Assembly (NCBI RefSeq): GCF_019399895.1 | Contig: NC_091868.1 | Location: 544,499-608,498 of the forward strand | Source: Cardiocondyla obscurior | Lineage: Eukaryota > Arthropoda > Insecta > Hymenoptera > Formicidae | Direction: 5' to 3' | DNA: 64,000 nucleotides | Part shown: piece after piece, positions 21,871 through 37,100 of the stretch | How positions within the stretch are numbered: position 1 is the stretch's first letter | How the letters are laid out: every line of letters starts with the position of its first letter | Position numbers and translations under genes: made by a program | Notes under the pieces: generated by a model | Seen by the model: the letters and a program-made list of their open reading frames with translations, nothing else | What the model was told of the DNA's origin: nothing | The model's database searches: none

Positions 21871-24800
21871 ACAGTGCGCGAATCGTGTGTGATGCATTTT
21901 TAACTGAAACGTTTTTACGAATTGTGAGTTAAATAAAACGTAGAGTATCTTTATCTATTACTCAACATCCATTTTCTGATACGTGAGACACATAAGTGTT
22001 TCCCTGTCCATGATATAATAATTTGCATAGTGACTGTTCAAGATCGCATTTAGAATGCGAGTATATGTGTGTAATATATAAAAAAAAAACTATCGGTATG
22101 TAAATGGAATAAATTGTCAATAACGTTAAACCTTGTTTTCCATTATCTGGACAAGCATTTTACAAACACATGTAAGTAAAAAAAAAAAAAAAAAAGGAAA
22201 AAAAATTAGAGATGAGCACTTTGTTTGCTGCACTGTGCATAAAAAGTTAGTATTTGCAAGTAAAATTACCTCTGAAATATTATTTCAATCACAACGAAAT
22301 TAAATTTGAGCTTTCCGCTTAAATTTATAATGATAATGATTTAATTAATAGTAATTATTATAGCTTATGTCATACCAGAAACTGATTAAAAAAGTAAAAA
22401 TAATTGCACAATAATTATAATGATTTACACATACTATTTACGTAATTGTATTCTTGTACAGTCTCTCTACTCGGTGATTATAGTTTCGCATTTTTTAAAT
22501 TTTTTATTGCATTTCCCGATTGTACTCGTTCATTAATTGTAATGACATAAAAATATGAAAATGTGAAGTATAATTGTCCGAGAATTTGAAAATGAAATTC
22601 AATACAGATATGAATATTTCCATTTTGAAAATAAATCAATTATTTCAGGAATTTCTATCGTTGGGTTATGCATAAAACATCATTTTCGCAAGAAAACGTG
22701 GATCTGATTTATCAGTGAAGTGGAACAGTCAGCCGACGTTAATTCCCTGCATATCCTTTACATCTATGAGAGCTGGGAGTGCACCGCAGCCGTCGGGGAA
22801 GTGTATCGCTATCGTCAATATCGCACGATCGAAGAAATCCGTTTCGCGCAAATTCTGCGGAAGGAGGCCGCGGCGAGGCCGAAGTGTGTCAAAGAGAGAA
22901 TCGTCTTCTCTCTTCATCGGATCCCTCCCCACTGCCGTTTCTGTTCAGGACGGCGAACCTTTTGCTCGGCCACGTGGACGAGGATACCGCTATTTTCTTT
23001 CGTCGGGGCGGCACATCTTCTGTCAAAGTGGGAACGCCAGTTCTGCCCCTGACATTGCGTGCGTACGCGCCCGCGCGCGCGTACACGCTTTTCCGAGGCC
23101 TACGAGCGTCGCTGATAGCCCCCTTAATTCCGAACAAAGCATCGATCGCGACCGCTTTCGCAACGCAGTACAACGCCGGCAGTCACCTAGGCAAGTTGAC
23201 AGGAGGTCGTCACCCCTTCCGAGGTGACAAGCTTTTTTATCTGCCGGTCCGGCTTGGTTCGTTTACCAGCCGTGGCCTTGTCCTTCGTACATTTTTTTCA
23301 ATATAACGTGAGAGATAAACTGCAGACTGGTCATCGTTATCAAGGATTCTGTCGTCCAGATATCACATGTTGATATTCAATCCTCCGAGACGGGAGCGCG
23401 ATTGCTATATCTTTCCCGTGAAGAACGGAGTGTATTAGTCGTCGTTGGATACTTGAAGAAAACGGAAGAAGAGCCGAGTACCAGCAAAGGTCGAGTTCAG
23501 GTGAGAAAGTGAGAAAGTGTCGTGGCACGATCGCCTCGCGCATTCGAGTATAAAACAAGCTTCGGAGAAAGCCGCGATTCGCGATGAAATTCTGCCCCGG
23601 GCTTGTGATAGACACAACGTATTATATTCATTTAATTTTTTGACGTCGCATTTTTTGTGTAGAAAGAATTTTCTTATTTTTAATTAATTTAAAAACGTAA
23701 GTCAGGCGAACTAGATAATTTTATTTTGTGAGCGCAAATATAAAGTATAAACGTTATCTAAGTAATGTAACGCTATTATCACTATGATAAGAGTTTTTTT
23801 TTTTTTTAGACTTGTTTTTGTGCGTAATTCGGTTTTCTACGACATCAAAAGGAAATAGAAGTTACCAATATAATGAATTAATATTAATGAACATGTTAAT
23901 TTTCGTATTGTGTGATAATCCATGTTTCTGCTTATCATTCGACGTTATGATGATAAAGCACCTACGATTTTATATGTGTCAGTAAAAACAGATTGCAGTT
24001 AAAAAATTACAAATGCAATAAATTAGAGAATAAAATTGAGAATATGTTGACTGCACGTTTTGAATAAACTCGTAAGAAAAAATTTACAAGTAATGAGTTA
24101 AGTTCAAAATTTTTTTTTTAATTTTAAAAACGTTTTTAAAAGATTCATTCGAATTTGCTTTTATCTCACCAACACCGAAGTCTTAATTAAACAGAAAAGA
24201 AATTCCAAAAGTCTAAATATACTTTCACAGAATTTTTCTATTTAGTTTCTAAAAAGACTTCTTTTGAATTTATTTTGAATGGATTGTCGTACTGTAAAGA
24301 ATGTTTTTTAAATAATTTTTTTAACTCTGCTACCTGTTATTGTCATGTAATGTAGAAAAAAAAACGTAACAAATTAAAAACGCTGAATATTCGTTCCGTA
24401 TGAGCATGAATGCATATAGAATCATATAATTGACGTATTTCTATAAATGATGCGAGAATCACGGAATATCAATTATATAACTGTGAGTATATCTATCGCC
24501 TGACAGGAAATAAATTACGTAAGGTAGTCTTAGATTAATAGTAATGTTAGCGAAAAAAATACTCAAATAGTGATACGGTTAACTTGCGGTTGTGTATAAT
24601 GCACGTTGAAAGTTAAATACGTCGATAATTAAAATGCAAGTAGATTAATGCAAATAACTGACTACGCGCGATAATTTTTTTTTTCCGAGTAAGGTAAGCA
24701 AGCTCACGAAGGTAACAAAAATACGAGTGATAGCGTTAATGCCAGTACGATTGGTTTATAACACGAGGTCATGAAAATCAAATCGACAGTGACTAGCAGC

Positions 24801-25072
24801 TATGCTGGTCGATCGACAAACAATAATCACATCGAATGATAGTTCATTAAAATACAAAGCGGAATATAAAAAATGTGAAATAATTTGCTTTTTTAAATCT
24901 GTTTTTTTTTTTTTTTTATGAAGTCAATTATTAGATGTGTTGTGCCTCACGTTTAGTTGTTCGGTCATGATTAAAATAAGCAACGATAATACGATGATAA
25001 ATAAAATTGATCGAATGAACTTCGACTGATTATCATGTGGCATGCTCATGACATGTGTTGTTTGATTTTAGA
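21871..25072. other. Spacer between ALG3 and the HSD17B12-like gene, with a CpG-rich island
   Basis: The left part is AT-rich ALG3 3' flank. A CpG-rich island at about 22700-23330 has overlapping open frames on both strands. That is expected where stop codons are rare in GC-rich DNA, and no frame resembles a known family. The island may hold the promoter and first non-coding exon of the HSD17B12-like gene, since an acceptor-like TTTTAG lies just before its ATG. The segment 23620-25030 is AT-rich and otherwise featureless to me. Confidence 0.45.
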
Positions 25073-26383
25073 ATGGTCTGGTGGGAGAAGATATTTTTGG
25101 TGATAATAACACTCGTCAGTTTGAGGATTCTCGTGAAAATCAGCATTCTAGCGTGGAAGAAATTGCTTGCCCCGAGCCTCGGATTTGGAATTGACTTGCG
25201 ATCACAGGGAAGATGGGCGGTCGTCACCGGCGCTACGGACGGGCTTGGGAAAGCCTTTGCGAAAGCTCTTGCCGAGCAGGGAATGAACATTGTTTTAGTC
25301 TCTCGGTCTTTATCCAAATTAAAGGACGTAGCTACGGAGATCGAACGGAAGTATCAAGTGGAAACTCGAGTTGTGGAAGCTGATTTAACCGAAGGTCAAG
25401 TCGTTTACGCTGAAATTGGAAAGGCGACTCAGGACTTAGAAGTAAGTAATTTAATTTATAAATACATTTTATTCTAAATTTTGTACAATTGATGAGAATA
25501 TTTTACATATAAATGCAAGTAAAAGAAAACAACTTGTTTAATAGTAGTTAAGATGGAACATTTTTTCTGTTAACAAAGTTTTAAGATATTTCTTTTGAGG
25601 TATGAAAGAGAGAAAAGTAACATAATGGGAAATAATTTTTATTAGGTCGGCGTTCTTATTAACAATGCCGGTGCAAGTTACGATCATCCTGAGCTTTTCA
25701 CGAACGTGTCAGAAGAAGTGCTTGCGAGAATACTGCAATTAAATGTTGCTGCAGTAACCGGAGTCGCAAGAGCAGTGTTGCCTGGTATGATGGAGCGAGG
25801 AAAAGGGGTGTTAATCAATGTGAGTTCAACGGCCGCGGCTATACCGAGCCCGTATTTATCTGTTTACGCCGCTAGTAAAGCGTATATAGATAAACTCAGC
25901 GCTGATTTGGCCACGGAAGCTGCACCGAGAGGAGTCACTGTTCAATGTATTTTACCTGGGCCGGTTGCCACAAAGATGTCCAAAATTAAGTAAGAGTCTT
26001 TCCGTATTATACATTTCTTTTAATGTATTTCTTTAATTTATTATTTGTTTCTATTATCTAACAGTTACGGAATTTGAAATTAATTCTTAACTCGCTCCCT
26101 GGTTTATATTTTTGAAACTTTGTCCCTTAGGAGACCAACTTGGATGGCGCCTACTCCGGAAACATTCGTCAAGTCATCACTAAAGACAGTCGGCATCGAG
26201 TCGCGTACAACTGGTTATCCACCACATTGTCTAATTATCGGATTTGTGAATGCGCTGCGTTACACATGCGAAACAGGCGCGGTATGGTTGGTAGCGAAAA
26301 CTATGCTCAATATCAGGGGTCGTGCTCTTCGCAAAAAAACGAAAGCCTCAGACGCAACGCAGCAGGACGCTCTCTCTAGTTGA
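25073..26383 (+). CDS. HSD17B12-like very-long-chain 3-ketoacyl-CoA reductase (spidey/let-767 type)
   Basis: Three exons (25073-25441, 25646-25989, 26131-26383) join in phase to 321 aa, the normal length. An N-terminal membrane helix (about 7-30) is followed by a short-chain dehydrogenase fold. The nucleotide motif TGATDGLG is at 52-59, NNAG at 129-132, catalytic Ser in NVSS at about 183, and YAASK (Tyr197, Lys201) completes the active site. The C-terminal basic Lys/Arg cluster (RALRKKTK) resembles an ER retention region. This clade performs the NADPH-dependent second step of very-long-chain fatty acid elongation at the ER. In insects it supports cuticular hydrocarbons and may act on steroids, which is family knowledge rather than something shown here. 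The start is the first ATG after a probable acceptor at 25070. Confidence 0.93.
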
Positions 26384-28159
26384 CTCGCGTGGTTTCTCAT
26401 GTAGTTTTTTCGTCAACGAACAAGGCGTTGCATTGTTTTGTCACTCTCAAGCTGGTGCTACTTCGCTACTTGCATGTAGCTAGGCTTTTTAGCATCTGTT
26501 CATGTTCAAAGAATATATTTTTTTTTTTATTTACTTTTATTACATAAAATTAACTTTTATAGAAATATGTTCTTTGGACATATGTTTTTTTTTTCTGTTG
26601 TTCACAAGATAACAAACTTGTGACATTGATTAATTTAAAATGAAAGAAGAAAAGATGAAAATTAATTATCTATTGAAATAATATTTGTTAAAGACCTTCA
26701 CACGTGTAAAAACCTTAGTCGTAACTGTAAACAACTGATTAGTTAATCGAGCACTTTTAAATTAATCACTCAATTATAATCAATCACGTTTTCGTGACTT
26801 TGATTACGATGATTACGATTAAACTTTCATACGTGCCAAGACTTTAACACATGTCGATTGAAATACATTAATATTGTTTTTGTCGTTAAATTTTGTGACA
26901 GATATATCATAAACAGACAGATGAGACATCGATTTTTTTACATCATTAATGATAATGATGTCTTCAAATCGGTCTCTAATTTTTCAAAGAACTTTGATGT
27001 ATTTTGTATCTACATATCTGCGACGATTGCGATAATAAAATTAATTATCCATAGCTGACATATTTTTAAATAATGTAATATTAAATAATGTTCACTTGCG
27101 ATCTTGTATGCTTTAAAAACTGTCGACAAAAGAAAGGGAAGTAAAGTCCATTCGTCGAGTCAGTCTAAAATTTAAAAGCCAGGTCGAGAAAGTATTAAAA
27201 TTCGTTCAATGAAAGTTTTAATAGACACTGGCGACCTTAGCCGAAAAGTTATCTCGGCATCTATGTCAATGGGACATTAGTTATCCATGACCTTGTTCCT
27301 GAAAAAAGAAACTCATTTCTTTTTTTTTTTATACTGAGTAATCCATTGTCTCTTTCACTCTGCTCCGTCTCTCTTTTTCTCGAACGCGCAAGTCGAGTTG
27401 CGCATCTCCACCAACGGCACTCACACACACGCCACAGCAACATGGCCGTCTGCACTAGCACGTTTTACGATTGAACACTCGTGAATTTCTACGTTAGAAG
27501 TGAAAGATTTCGTTGACCAAGGGCTAGAAGTTGATATTGACCGTGTCGTAAGCGAAATAATTGGTGGAGGAGCGTACGCGTGCCCCCAAGCAAGCGAGAC
27601 GAGAGCAGGGAAGCGGCGGAGTGCGCGCCAAATCCACGTTTCGGCGCGCCCTAACCTCTTGAAGTGAGTGCAGAGTGTTAGTCGCCTCGGCGAGCTGTGT
27701 GCGCTGGTCGACCGTTAGCGAATCGCGTCGACGACGACAAGGAGAAGAGAGATCCGATTCCGGATTGCTCGTCGTTCATCCGTATCTGCGTTTGTGCGTA
27801 AGCGTCTTGTTCCGTCGCGCCGATAACCGATGTCCGCTGGCATGTTCCGCACGACGACAGCGAGGCCGTTCAACCTACGTTACATCCTCGCGTTCAACAA
27901 GCCCTACGCGCTTTCTTGGAGAGAAAATAAACTGAAATAGTGTTTACCGCGCGGTTCGATTAACTTAAGTTTCGCTTTTATATATATATAAATACAAATA
28001 TATATATAGAATAAGCCTAGGCCAAATTATATGTATATATTGTACTCGTCTCTCATCTTTACATCGTCACGTACAAGTAAGAGCACGTATACGCATATAT
28101 GTACATTTTGTATATAATCTATCGAGCATTTTTCCTTAATCGTTTTAATCTGAATAACA
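26384..28159. promoter_or_regulatory. HSD17B12-like 3' flank and EFL1 promoter/5' UTR
   Basis: The left kilobase is AT-rich 3' flank. The 27360-27930 part is CpG-rich and is the likely EFL1 promoter and first exon. TATATA repeats at 27980-28010 and 28 kb precede the start codon. Short frames such as 27675-27935 show no family resemblance. Confidence 0.45.
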
Positions 28160-31100
28160 ATGCGCTTTATCAGTGTTGAGAAGCTTAGCGAGATACAAAA
28201 TGATGCGGCACGCATCAGGAATATATGTATCCTGGCGCATGTGGATCATGGAAAGACTACCCTGGCGGATTCTCTCGTCGCAAGCAATGGCATTATATCC
28301 AACAAGCTGGCTGGCAAACTTAGATATCTGGATAGTAGACCGGACGAGCAAATACGCGGGATTACGATGAAGTCCAGTTCCATAACTTTACATCATATAC
28401 ACGATGAAACGGACCATGTGATAAATTTGATTGATTCTCCAGGACATGTGGACTTTTCCTTTGAGGTTTCAACAGCAGTCAGATTGTCAGATGGAGCTAT
28501 CATCCTAGTGGACGTGGTGGAAGGTGTATGTCCTCAAACACGCAGTGCTTTGTCTATAGCTTATGTTGAAGGTTTGAAACCTATTTTGGTACTGAATAAA
28601 GTCGATCGACTAGTTACAGAAATGAAATTGACACCATTAGACGCCTATGTGCGTTTGAGTCAAGTTTTAGAACAAGTAAACGCTATTATGGGTGAATTAT
28701 TTGCGACCGACGTAATGGAACGTGAAGAACGCGAGGAGACTGTTGCAGTCACGTCAGACAAGGTAAATGAACGAGATTTGGCCGACTGGCAATCGATGTT
28801 AGAAGAAATAGACGATTCAAGTTTATATTTTTCTCCTGAACAAGGTAACGTTCTTTTCACTAGCGCAATTGACGGCTGGGGATTTGGTATCAAAGAATTT
28901 GCTAAAATTTATTCGGACAAATTAGGATTTAGTGAAAAAGTTTTGCGTAAAACATTGTGGGGAGATTTTTATATAAATTCCAAAACAAAGAGAATTATGA
29001 AGGGAGCACAGGAGAAAGCTAAGAAGCCACTTTTTGTACAGTTAATTTTGGATAATATCTGGGTGCTGTACGACACCATAGTGGTACGAAAAGATAAAGA
29101 TAAATTGTCAAGCATAGCTGAAAAATTAAATATTAAATTAACAACGCGCGATTTGAGGCACACAGATCCGAAGGCACAGCTACAGGCCGTTTGCTCACAG
29201 TGGCTTCCTCTGGCGCAAAATTGCCTCGATACGGTATGCGAAAATGTTCCAACACCACATAATTTAATTGGCGAGAAAATTGAACGACTAATAAGTGGGA
29301 ACAACGACTTCTCTGCTTTACCCTTTGAAACAAAGCAATTAAAGATGGCATTTTTGGCATGCAATCCATCGCCGGAAGCTCCGATCATTGTATTTGTATC
29401 GAAAATGTTTCCAGTGGAGAAGGACATGTTACCCGAGAACAGACCGAAGACTCTTACACCGGAAGAATTGGCACAGAAAAGAGAGATCGTTCGACAGAAG
29501 CATGCAGAGCGCTTGGAGCAAAAGAATTCTACGATCATAGAAAATCACGAAGAAGGTACGTGCGATTCATTGACCTCTAATAACATTCAGAACGTAACGA
29601 ATTGTGAGGTTATCGTTGAGGATAAATCGGACGCATTAGTTGCTTTCGCAAGGGTATATTCAGGAACAATAAAAATCGGGGACGAAGTATTTGTCTTAGG
29701 ACCGAAGCATAATCCTGCCATCGCCTTGGAACGTGAGAAAGCAGGTGAAGAAGTGGATCCGTCCCTCGTCCTTAAGGATCTGAAACCCGGCAGGCATATT
29801 ACGAAAGTAAAAATCAATAAATTGTATATTCTTATGGGAAGAGAGCTTGAAATTGTTAATAAAGTTCCGGCAGGTAATGTTTTTGGAATCGGCGATCTGG
29901 AGGAGCACGTTTTGAAGACCGCGACTCTCTCGACGACAATCGCCTGCCCTTCGTTTACGGAGCTGACTTCGCTCGCAGTTCCTATATTAAGAGTGGCTAT
30001 AGAGCCGAAGCATTCTAACGATTTGCCGAAGCTTATCAACGGCTTGAAACTATTAAATCAAGCGGACGTCTGCGCCATCGTTCACATGCACGAGACCGGC
30101 GAAATTGTTTTGAATACCGCCGGCGAGGTTCATCTCGAGAGATGCTTGGAAGATCTTAAACTGAGATACGCCAAAATCGACATCAACGTGTCTGATCCGA
30201 TCGTGCCATTCCGTGAAACCATTGTTCCGCCTCCGAAACTTGACATGGTGAATGAGGCGATTGAGAAAAAAGCGGCGGAAATCAACCTTGAGATTTGGAC
30301 ATCGAATCGGCAATGTTACTTCGAGATAGACGCAAAACCTCTCCCGGAAAGTGTAACAAAAATATTAGAGACAAATGCAAATCTGATAAAATTGTTGCAC
30401 AGCTGCGACAGGTACGCAGAGGAAAACGGCGAGCACGAAGATATTGTTGACAGTAATCAGCTCAACGAGAAATCTATATCCGATAAAAAACAGAAGGAAG
30501 CAAAGGCATTTAAAAACGAGCTGGAAGCAGCTTTTCTTGAAGCGGGATGGAATGATAGTATACTGGACAAAATATGGTCGTTTGGCCCACGAAAATGCGG
30601 ACCAAATATTCTACTGAACGAGACTAATTATAGGCACAAGAAGTTATGGGAGCAGGAAAGCACGAATGCCGATTCTCGAGCAGTGTAAGTATTAAAAAAA
30701 AAAAAATATCAAGAACTTTTTATTGTATATATTTCGCTTGAATGGTAATATATATGTTACATAAATTTTTCAGATATGATAGCAGTATAATTAATGGATT
30801 TCAACTTGCTACGTTGGCTGGTCCTTTATGCGAAGAGCCTATGATGGGCGTTTGTTTTGTACTGAAGAAATGGGAAATTTTTGAGGCTCCACAAAGGTAT
30901 ATACATTAATAAATATTCGTTATTTTTATGAAAATTAAAATAAATATGTTAAACTGATATTTATGATCGATATTAATAAAATTAAAATTAATATGTTGAA
31001 CTGATATTTATGATCGATATTAATAAGATTTATTAAATGTTTCAGTGATTCCAGTGGTCAAAGTCAAGGACATTTAGGCGGTCAATTAATGTCAGCGTGT

Positions 31101-34100
31101 AAGGAGTCCTGTCGACGGATCTTCAGTTTACGACATCCCCGATTGATGACAGCGATGTACAGCTGCAGCGTTTTAGTCAACTCTGACGTCCTCGGTGAGT
31201 AATTATTGAATTTATTTTTAATTAGAAAAGCGAATGAGTATTTTCGGAATATACATACGTCGATAATGAAAGAAACAGAAACCCAGATCTTAAGATTTAC
31301 TCGTCGATAATTCAGGTATCACATATATTCCTATTTTTTCTTTTTTCTTTTTTTTTCTTTTTTTAAACGATACATAGATAGCTCGTTACATTTGTGTAGA
31401 TGATAAAGAAGCCGTTCGTCTTTTTTCGTATTTATCAAATTATATATCATATATAATTAATTGACAACTTAAATTATAAATAACGTAGAAACCATGAATA
31501 ATAAATAAGTATGATTAAAACGATTAATTAAGTAAAAATGAGAATACAAGTCACATAAATGATTTTTTTTTTTTCTATTATGTCTATCAACCCTCGTGCG
31601 GACACGTTGATTTGTATGTTTCTTTTTAAACGTTATCTTCACTTTTTAATTAATAGTCGTTGCAAAAATAATTTGTCGGGCGAGAAAGTACATTGTGTTC
31701 AATTAACAATTTGATTAACGTCAATATGCATTATTCTACACTACGATGCGTCCGTTTGAGGTTTGAGAAAGCGTAAGAATAATAAAAGGGAAACGGTATA
31801 GGAGTAAAGAGAGTTTGAGGACAATGGGGTTTGAATGGCTGGGAGAATTATAAATATAATAGCATTATAAATTAACGCGTAAACTCGTCGATGGCATTTA
31901 CGGGGTGGGATATCGCGCGTCGCGAAACTATTCCCATACGGACGGCGTCGCCATTAGGTGTCGTACCTTGTCCCAAGGGAAGCGTGGCTCCTCGTTCTCT
32001 GCGAATTCTGAACGTTAGAAATTGTCAAAACTCGTATCTGAGAAAAGATAGCGGAATACTAAAGCGGTATGAGATATTAAAGATATACACCTGAAACGCT
32101 GCGCGAATATCGTAGCGGTCGTCCCCTTCTATTTCCCTGTACGCACATCATTCCGTACACGCGAATGCCTGGGACGCTGGCATAAGTCGGTTGATCGTGG
32201 CTCATAGGTCCCTCTGCAAGGAAAAAAAAAAAAAAAAGTAAGAGGCTCTTAAAAATTAAATCGGTTAAAGCAGAAGTTCGGGGGGTATACTGACCGAGTA
32301 TGTTCGTGTCGGGACATCGGCATATTACAAGGTAGTGAGACTTTCCCGTGCGCACGTTTTGCAACGCTAACAGGGACCAGTCCCGCGACGCTCTGCACTC
32401 TCGCATCTCGGCGACCGGCTCGCACGTTTTCACCAAGGTCAAGGCCTGAAACAAGCGTGATTACAATCAGCGGTGTTTTGCATTTAAAAAAAAAATATCT
32501 ATATTCTTCCTCGGTATCCGGTCGGATAAATCGCTCGTTATGTAATCCCGTTAGCACCGTCTTAACCGTTTAAGATGAGGCATTATCATGTCACCTGAGT
32601 GGGATGCGATTAGCGTACTCGAGCGATCATTGATTACATTGATTATCTCTTCTGAGATCATTGCTCGGTTCGAGAATTATTATTATTTTTTTTTTTTTTT
32701 TTTTTTTTTTTGGTTGCAAAGCTATAATGTTTGCCGGCGCGGTACGCTACGTTTTACGGTACGTTATAATAGTAAAGCCGCAGGAATATAACGATCGAGG
32801 CTGAAATAACGTGAATGCGTCGTATGCAACGGAGGGAAAGATGCGGGAAGTACGGGATGGTCGCGACTAACATTTTAGGCTCCTAAAATCGTGTTTTCGA
32901 ACAGCGATTCGTCGGTGTGCAAGTCACGGTTAATACACCGAACGAAAGTGAACGAGTTTTTCTCGCGGCAGGAAACTCGCGTTAAGAGCGCTTGAGAGAG
33001 CTTCTCTTCGGGAGAGGAGGCTGACCGGTCATGCCGAGAATGGCGCCATGCTTCGGTACCGTTTCCGTAATCGCTCGGCGGTTCGAAACGTTAAAATAAA
33101 ACATCGCGTTAGAGAAACGGCAACTTTTAGTTTTGCGACTCGAACGGAAACCCCTCGATCGTACGCACGTTCGTTTTTATTCGCGGTTCGCGGACGTGTA
33201 AACGAGAAAACGCCGTTCCCATGTGATTCCTTTTCGTTTTGTTGGCCGGATCGCGCGCGATATCCTCGAGGTTTTTTGTTGAGTAATAATAAAAATCAAG
33301 TAAAGAAGTACTGTAATGAACTTATTGCGTGTAATTAATAATAGCGGTCGGGCGGTCGCTAATCGCCAGGTAAAATCTTTACTGACCTTAGTCCGCGGAT
33401 CGGTCACCAGCTCGGTCGTGTGCAGGTCATCGCTGTCCAGGGATGCGCTGCATGGATCCCGATACCTTCCGGGACAGGCGCACAGCGGTTGAGTAAAGTT
33501 CAGTCGGACGTAAACGGCGTTGCACACCTGCTGGACGGCGCACTCCGGTAGCAAGTAGATATGCTGATTGTGCGGATAGTAGTGATACTTGGTTGGTTTT
33601 GCTAGCGCCGCGCTCGCCCCCTCCGGCAGTCGTACCCCGGTCTATAAAATCGTCGATAAGGTACTCGGGCACTTTGGCAATAAAGCTCGTAATGATATAT
33701 CTACGCGATTTTACGAGGAATGGGCGTGACGAGTAAACGACCTTCCGGGTATCGAGTGTAATCCCGTAGATCCGATTTCGAGCAAGGCTCTATGATTAGA
33801 AGAAGTCTTTTCTTAGAAAGTAACATCGCGCTCTTTCGTCGATTGACATAGCTGTAATCCACGTGTTTGCTCAACTTCCCGCGTTTGCATCCTCCAATCA
33901 CGAATAAACACGGTCTCGAGAGGTTTTCTAGGAACGAGATGTTCTCTGAGAAAATAAGAGGAGCAGTCTCCGCGTACGGCAGGACGCCTGGTCCTGATCG
34001 TGAAAAATGTTTTCTCTTAGTCCGCCGCGTAGATCCGTATTCCGATAGATCACGAACGAGCACGTCGTTACCTGGGCGTAATTACCAGAGCCGTAAACGA

Positions 34101-37100
34101 ATCTCTACATCGCGCGTAATGCCTCATTAACAATGTTTCTGTGCCACGGGACAATCGTGCGGCTTTTCACTTCTGCGAAATTGCACTTTCCCTTTGTAAC
34201 TCTTAGTCGCTTAATTGAGATACGCAAATTAAAAAAAAAAAAAAAAAAAAAGACTCGATCAGATTCCACCTCTAGCGTCGATTCAGCCTCGTTCGGCGTC
34301 GGCTTAGGTTGAGAAAAAAAGAAGGAGAGGAAAAAAAAAATGCGTTCTTTGTCGAAAAAAGGGGGTCACCGATATTCGCTACGTCACGGAAATTTTCCGC
34401 TTGTCAATAATCGCGTCCAAGCTGCGAGATGCAACTATCTCAAAAAGTGACAAGTCGGCCTCGTGGGACGGGCCTTCGGTATTTATCTCGGGAGAGAAGT
34501 TATACGGTGCCAATCGCGTGATGGAAATTGTTAGAAAGGAGGCGAACTGCGGAGAGGAACAAGGCATGCAAAAAAATGCGGAATGCTCGTAGTTGAGAGA
34601 GGAGACGAAAGAAAGGCCACAGCGCCGGGCAAGGTACGCTCGTATCGATATAGTACAAGATGGTCCGTGCGGATATCCATCGCCGGCTAACTTCCTGGAA
34701 CGTGAGACTATGTGCCGTCGACGATAGCCCTCTTTGCCTTCGCCTGGTCCCGCTCTTCTTTATGGCGTATCCGTTTATCTCGTTCACGGCGCTATCGTCT
34801 CGCCCGATCCCTACTTTCGGAAAGCTCCAGAAACCGAGGACAACGAATAAATAATTGCTCGCCCGCGATTCACGTGGACTTTACGGCTCGACTTTTTCGG
34901 AGGGGGGACGCTCGCGAGAGATCAAATATTTAACACGTTTCGAAAGCGATTAAGCGCCGACGACACGGGGGGGAGGGATGTTGCTGTCGAAACTGAGATT
35001 TCGGGATACTTTATGGCGGTCGTAAATAAATCCACGCCGAGTTTCTTCTCCGTGTATCTCGGCGGAATACGAAGGTACTAACTCGCGAGGAAACGCGAGG
35101 AGTGTGGCCGCAAATCGAGGTGGTTTTTAGCGCAGCGAGACCAACGGTGTCCTTACGAGAAAAGGGGTCGGGTACGCATCTCGGGAATCGACCGCATCCT
35201 GCGGTAAAACGTTCGGTCGAGCATGAATGAAGGGAAAAACCGCGACGGCGGTTCGCGGAAGAAACGCCGACAGGACGGTGGATTCCGCAGCTTCCCGGAG
35301 AAGCGTGTCCAAAATGCCCCGTTTCGGGTCTCTGAACGTCGCTCGCGCTGCCAGTCACGGGTGAACGCGCTAATTATGGATCTGAAACTTCGCCACGGAT
35401 TCTCTTTCTTTCTTTCCTCACCTCTCTTTCTGTTTCCGAGCGTGGCTCAACAACGCGGTACGAACCGGCGATAATGTCGCCGGTGACCATAATCGGTCAG
35501 GATGATCTACGTCACCCGGCCGATTCTGCGGGGCCGGGTTGACCCCGAAGAGAGAGGCGCAAAACCGCCCGACTTCGAAAATAATGTCATCGCGTGTGCC
35601 GCGTAATCCACCGCGTAGCTCGAGCTACAAAACGCTCGTTTATAAAGCGGTCGTTGACCGAAACGCGATCGCGTTTCCTCAAGCTCCTCCACCTCACCTC
35701 ACCGGATTTACTTTGCGCGATTCTTCTTTCGGACGTTACGATTCCCCAGTTTATTTTTTTTTTTTTTCTTCCTCTTATCTTTCCGCCTTCGCGTCCCATG
35801 TCCGCATACCTAAGTGTTTACTCTGTAAAAAAGTTCGTCCATCCGTTTGTCGCTCGTGAGTATATAGCGGTTCAGAGACGCGGCGAGATGAAGAAGAGAT
35901 AGGTCTGAATAATAAAGTCAGGTAAACTAGGAGCGTTCCAGGTGTGAGATAAATGATCGCCTTAAGGCTTGAGCGATTAAAATTGCAAGTGTAATTCGAT
36001 AAAAAGACCAATCTTCCGGAATAATTGACTGATAACTAATGCGTTCGCGGCACAATAATCGTCGATAAACCGAAGCGAGAAAAAAAAAAAAAAAAAAGAA
36101 AGAAAGAAAGAAAAGACACTTACAAGCGATGCAAGAACGACGACTATCTATCAGCCGCGAGACCTCTCGTGTTGAATGAAAAAACAAACATAATTAGATC
36201 GTCAAGATGACATTAATGGAATATTGTTATATGCTAATGGCGGGGCTTTTTTTTTATCATCCTCTCGTTTACATTTCGCACCTTCGCTTCCTTACGGTCG
36301 GTGAAAGCGCGAGATGAGACTCTTCTCTCGCCGGGGTTCTTTGGGCAAGCCGTCGCGGTAGACGTCGCGATTAAAGCGAGACCGCTAATTGATTCCGCCG
36401 TCTTTTATTCTGCCTACATGCGGGACGCGAGAAGAAAACGCTCGGGTCGAATTTGCCCGTGGACAGATGCAGCGCGAAGTGGCACACGGAGTGGAATCGA
36501 TTAAAGCGCGGGAATAGACCGCGGTAAATTGTCCGTGGCAGATACCCATCGCCCCATCGTCCGCTATTCTCTCTCTCGCCGCGTTCCTATTTCTTCCTCC
36601 CCCGTCTTTTCGTTTATTTTCCTCCGCATTTTCTTTTCGTCTCGGCATCGTCACGTTCCACTACCGATATTAGCACCGGCCGATCCGTTTGCGTCACGAC
36701 CGTGAACGCTCGCCCTCCTTTCGCCGTTTGTGTACCCGTCGAGCTAATGCATCGGCGACCTGCCAAGTGCACCGCGCTTGTCGGCGGGGACACGAATTTT
36801 TCAAACGAACGATGATTGATTAAACGGATCGATTAACGTGAGAAACGGCTGACGCTGAGTCCGGTTACGCCGGGGCGCGATGCAAATCTCACGACTTAAT
36901 GTTCTGAGGTGCCTGGCCGGCATGCTCGTTTATTTAGATATATAATATTTCGAGGCTGTTGTTTAAAGTTTGGAATTTATTAATTTGCGTCGCTATATCG
37001 ATAATTAAATTAACAGGTTTTATTTTATTTTATTTTATTTTTTTATTGACGTCGCGTAATAAAACGAATGTCTTTTTTTCGAGACCGGCGTTGTGGGATA

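Noticed and set aside
22715..23306. Several 90-175-aa overlapping frames in a CpG island
   Set aside because: Open in multiple frames on both strands with no family resemblance. More likely a promoter/5' UTR island.
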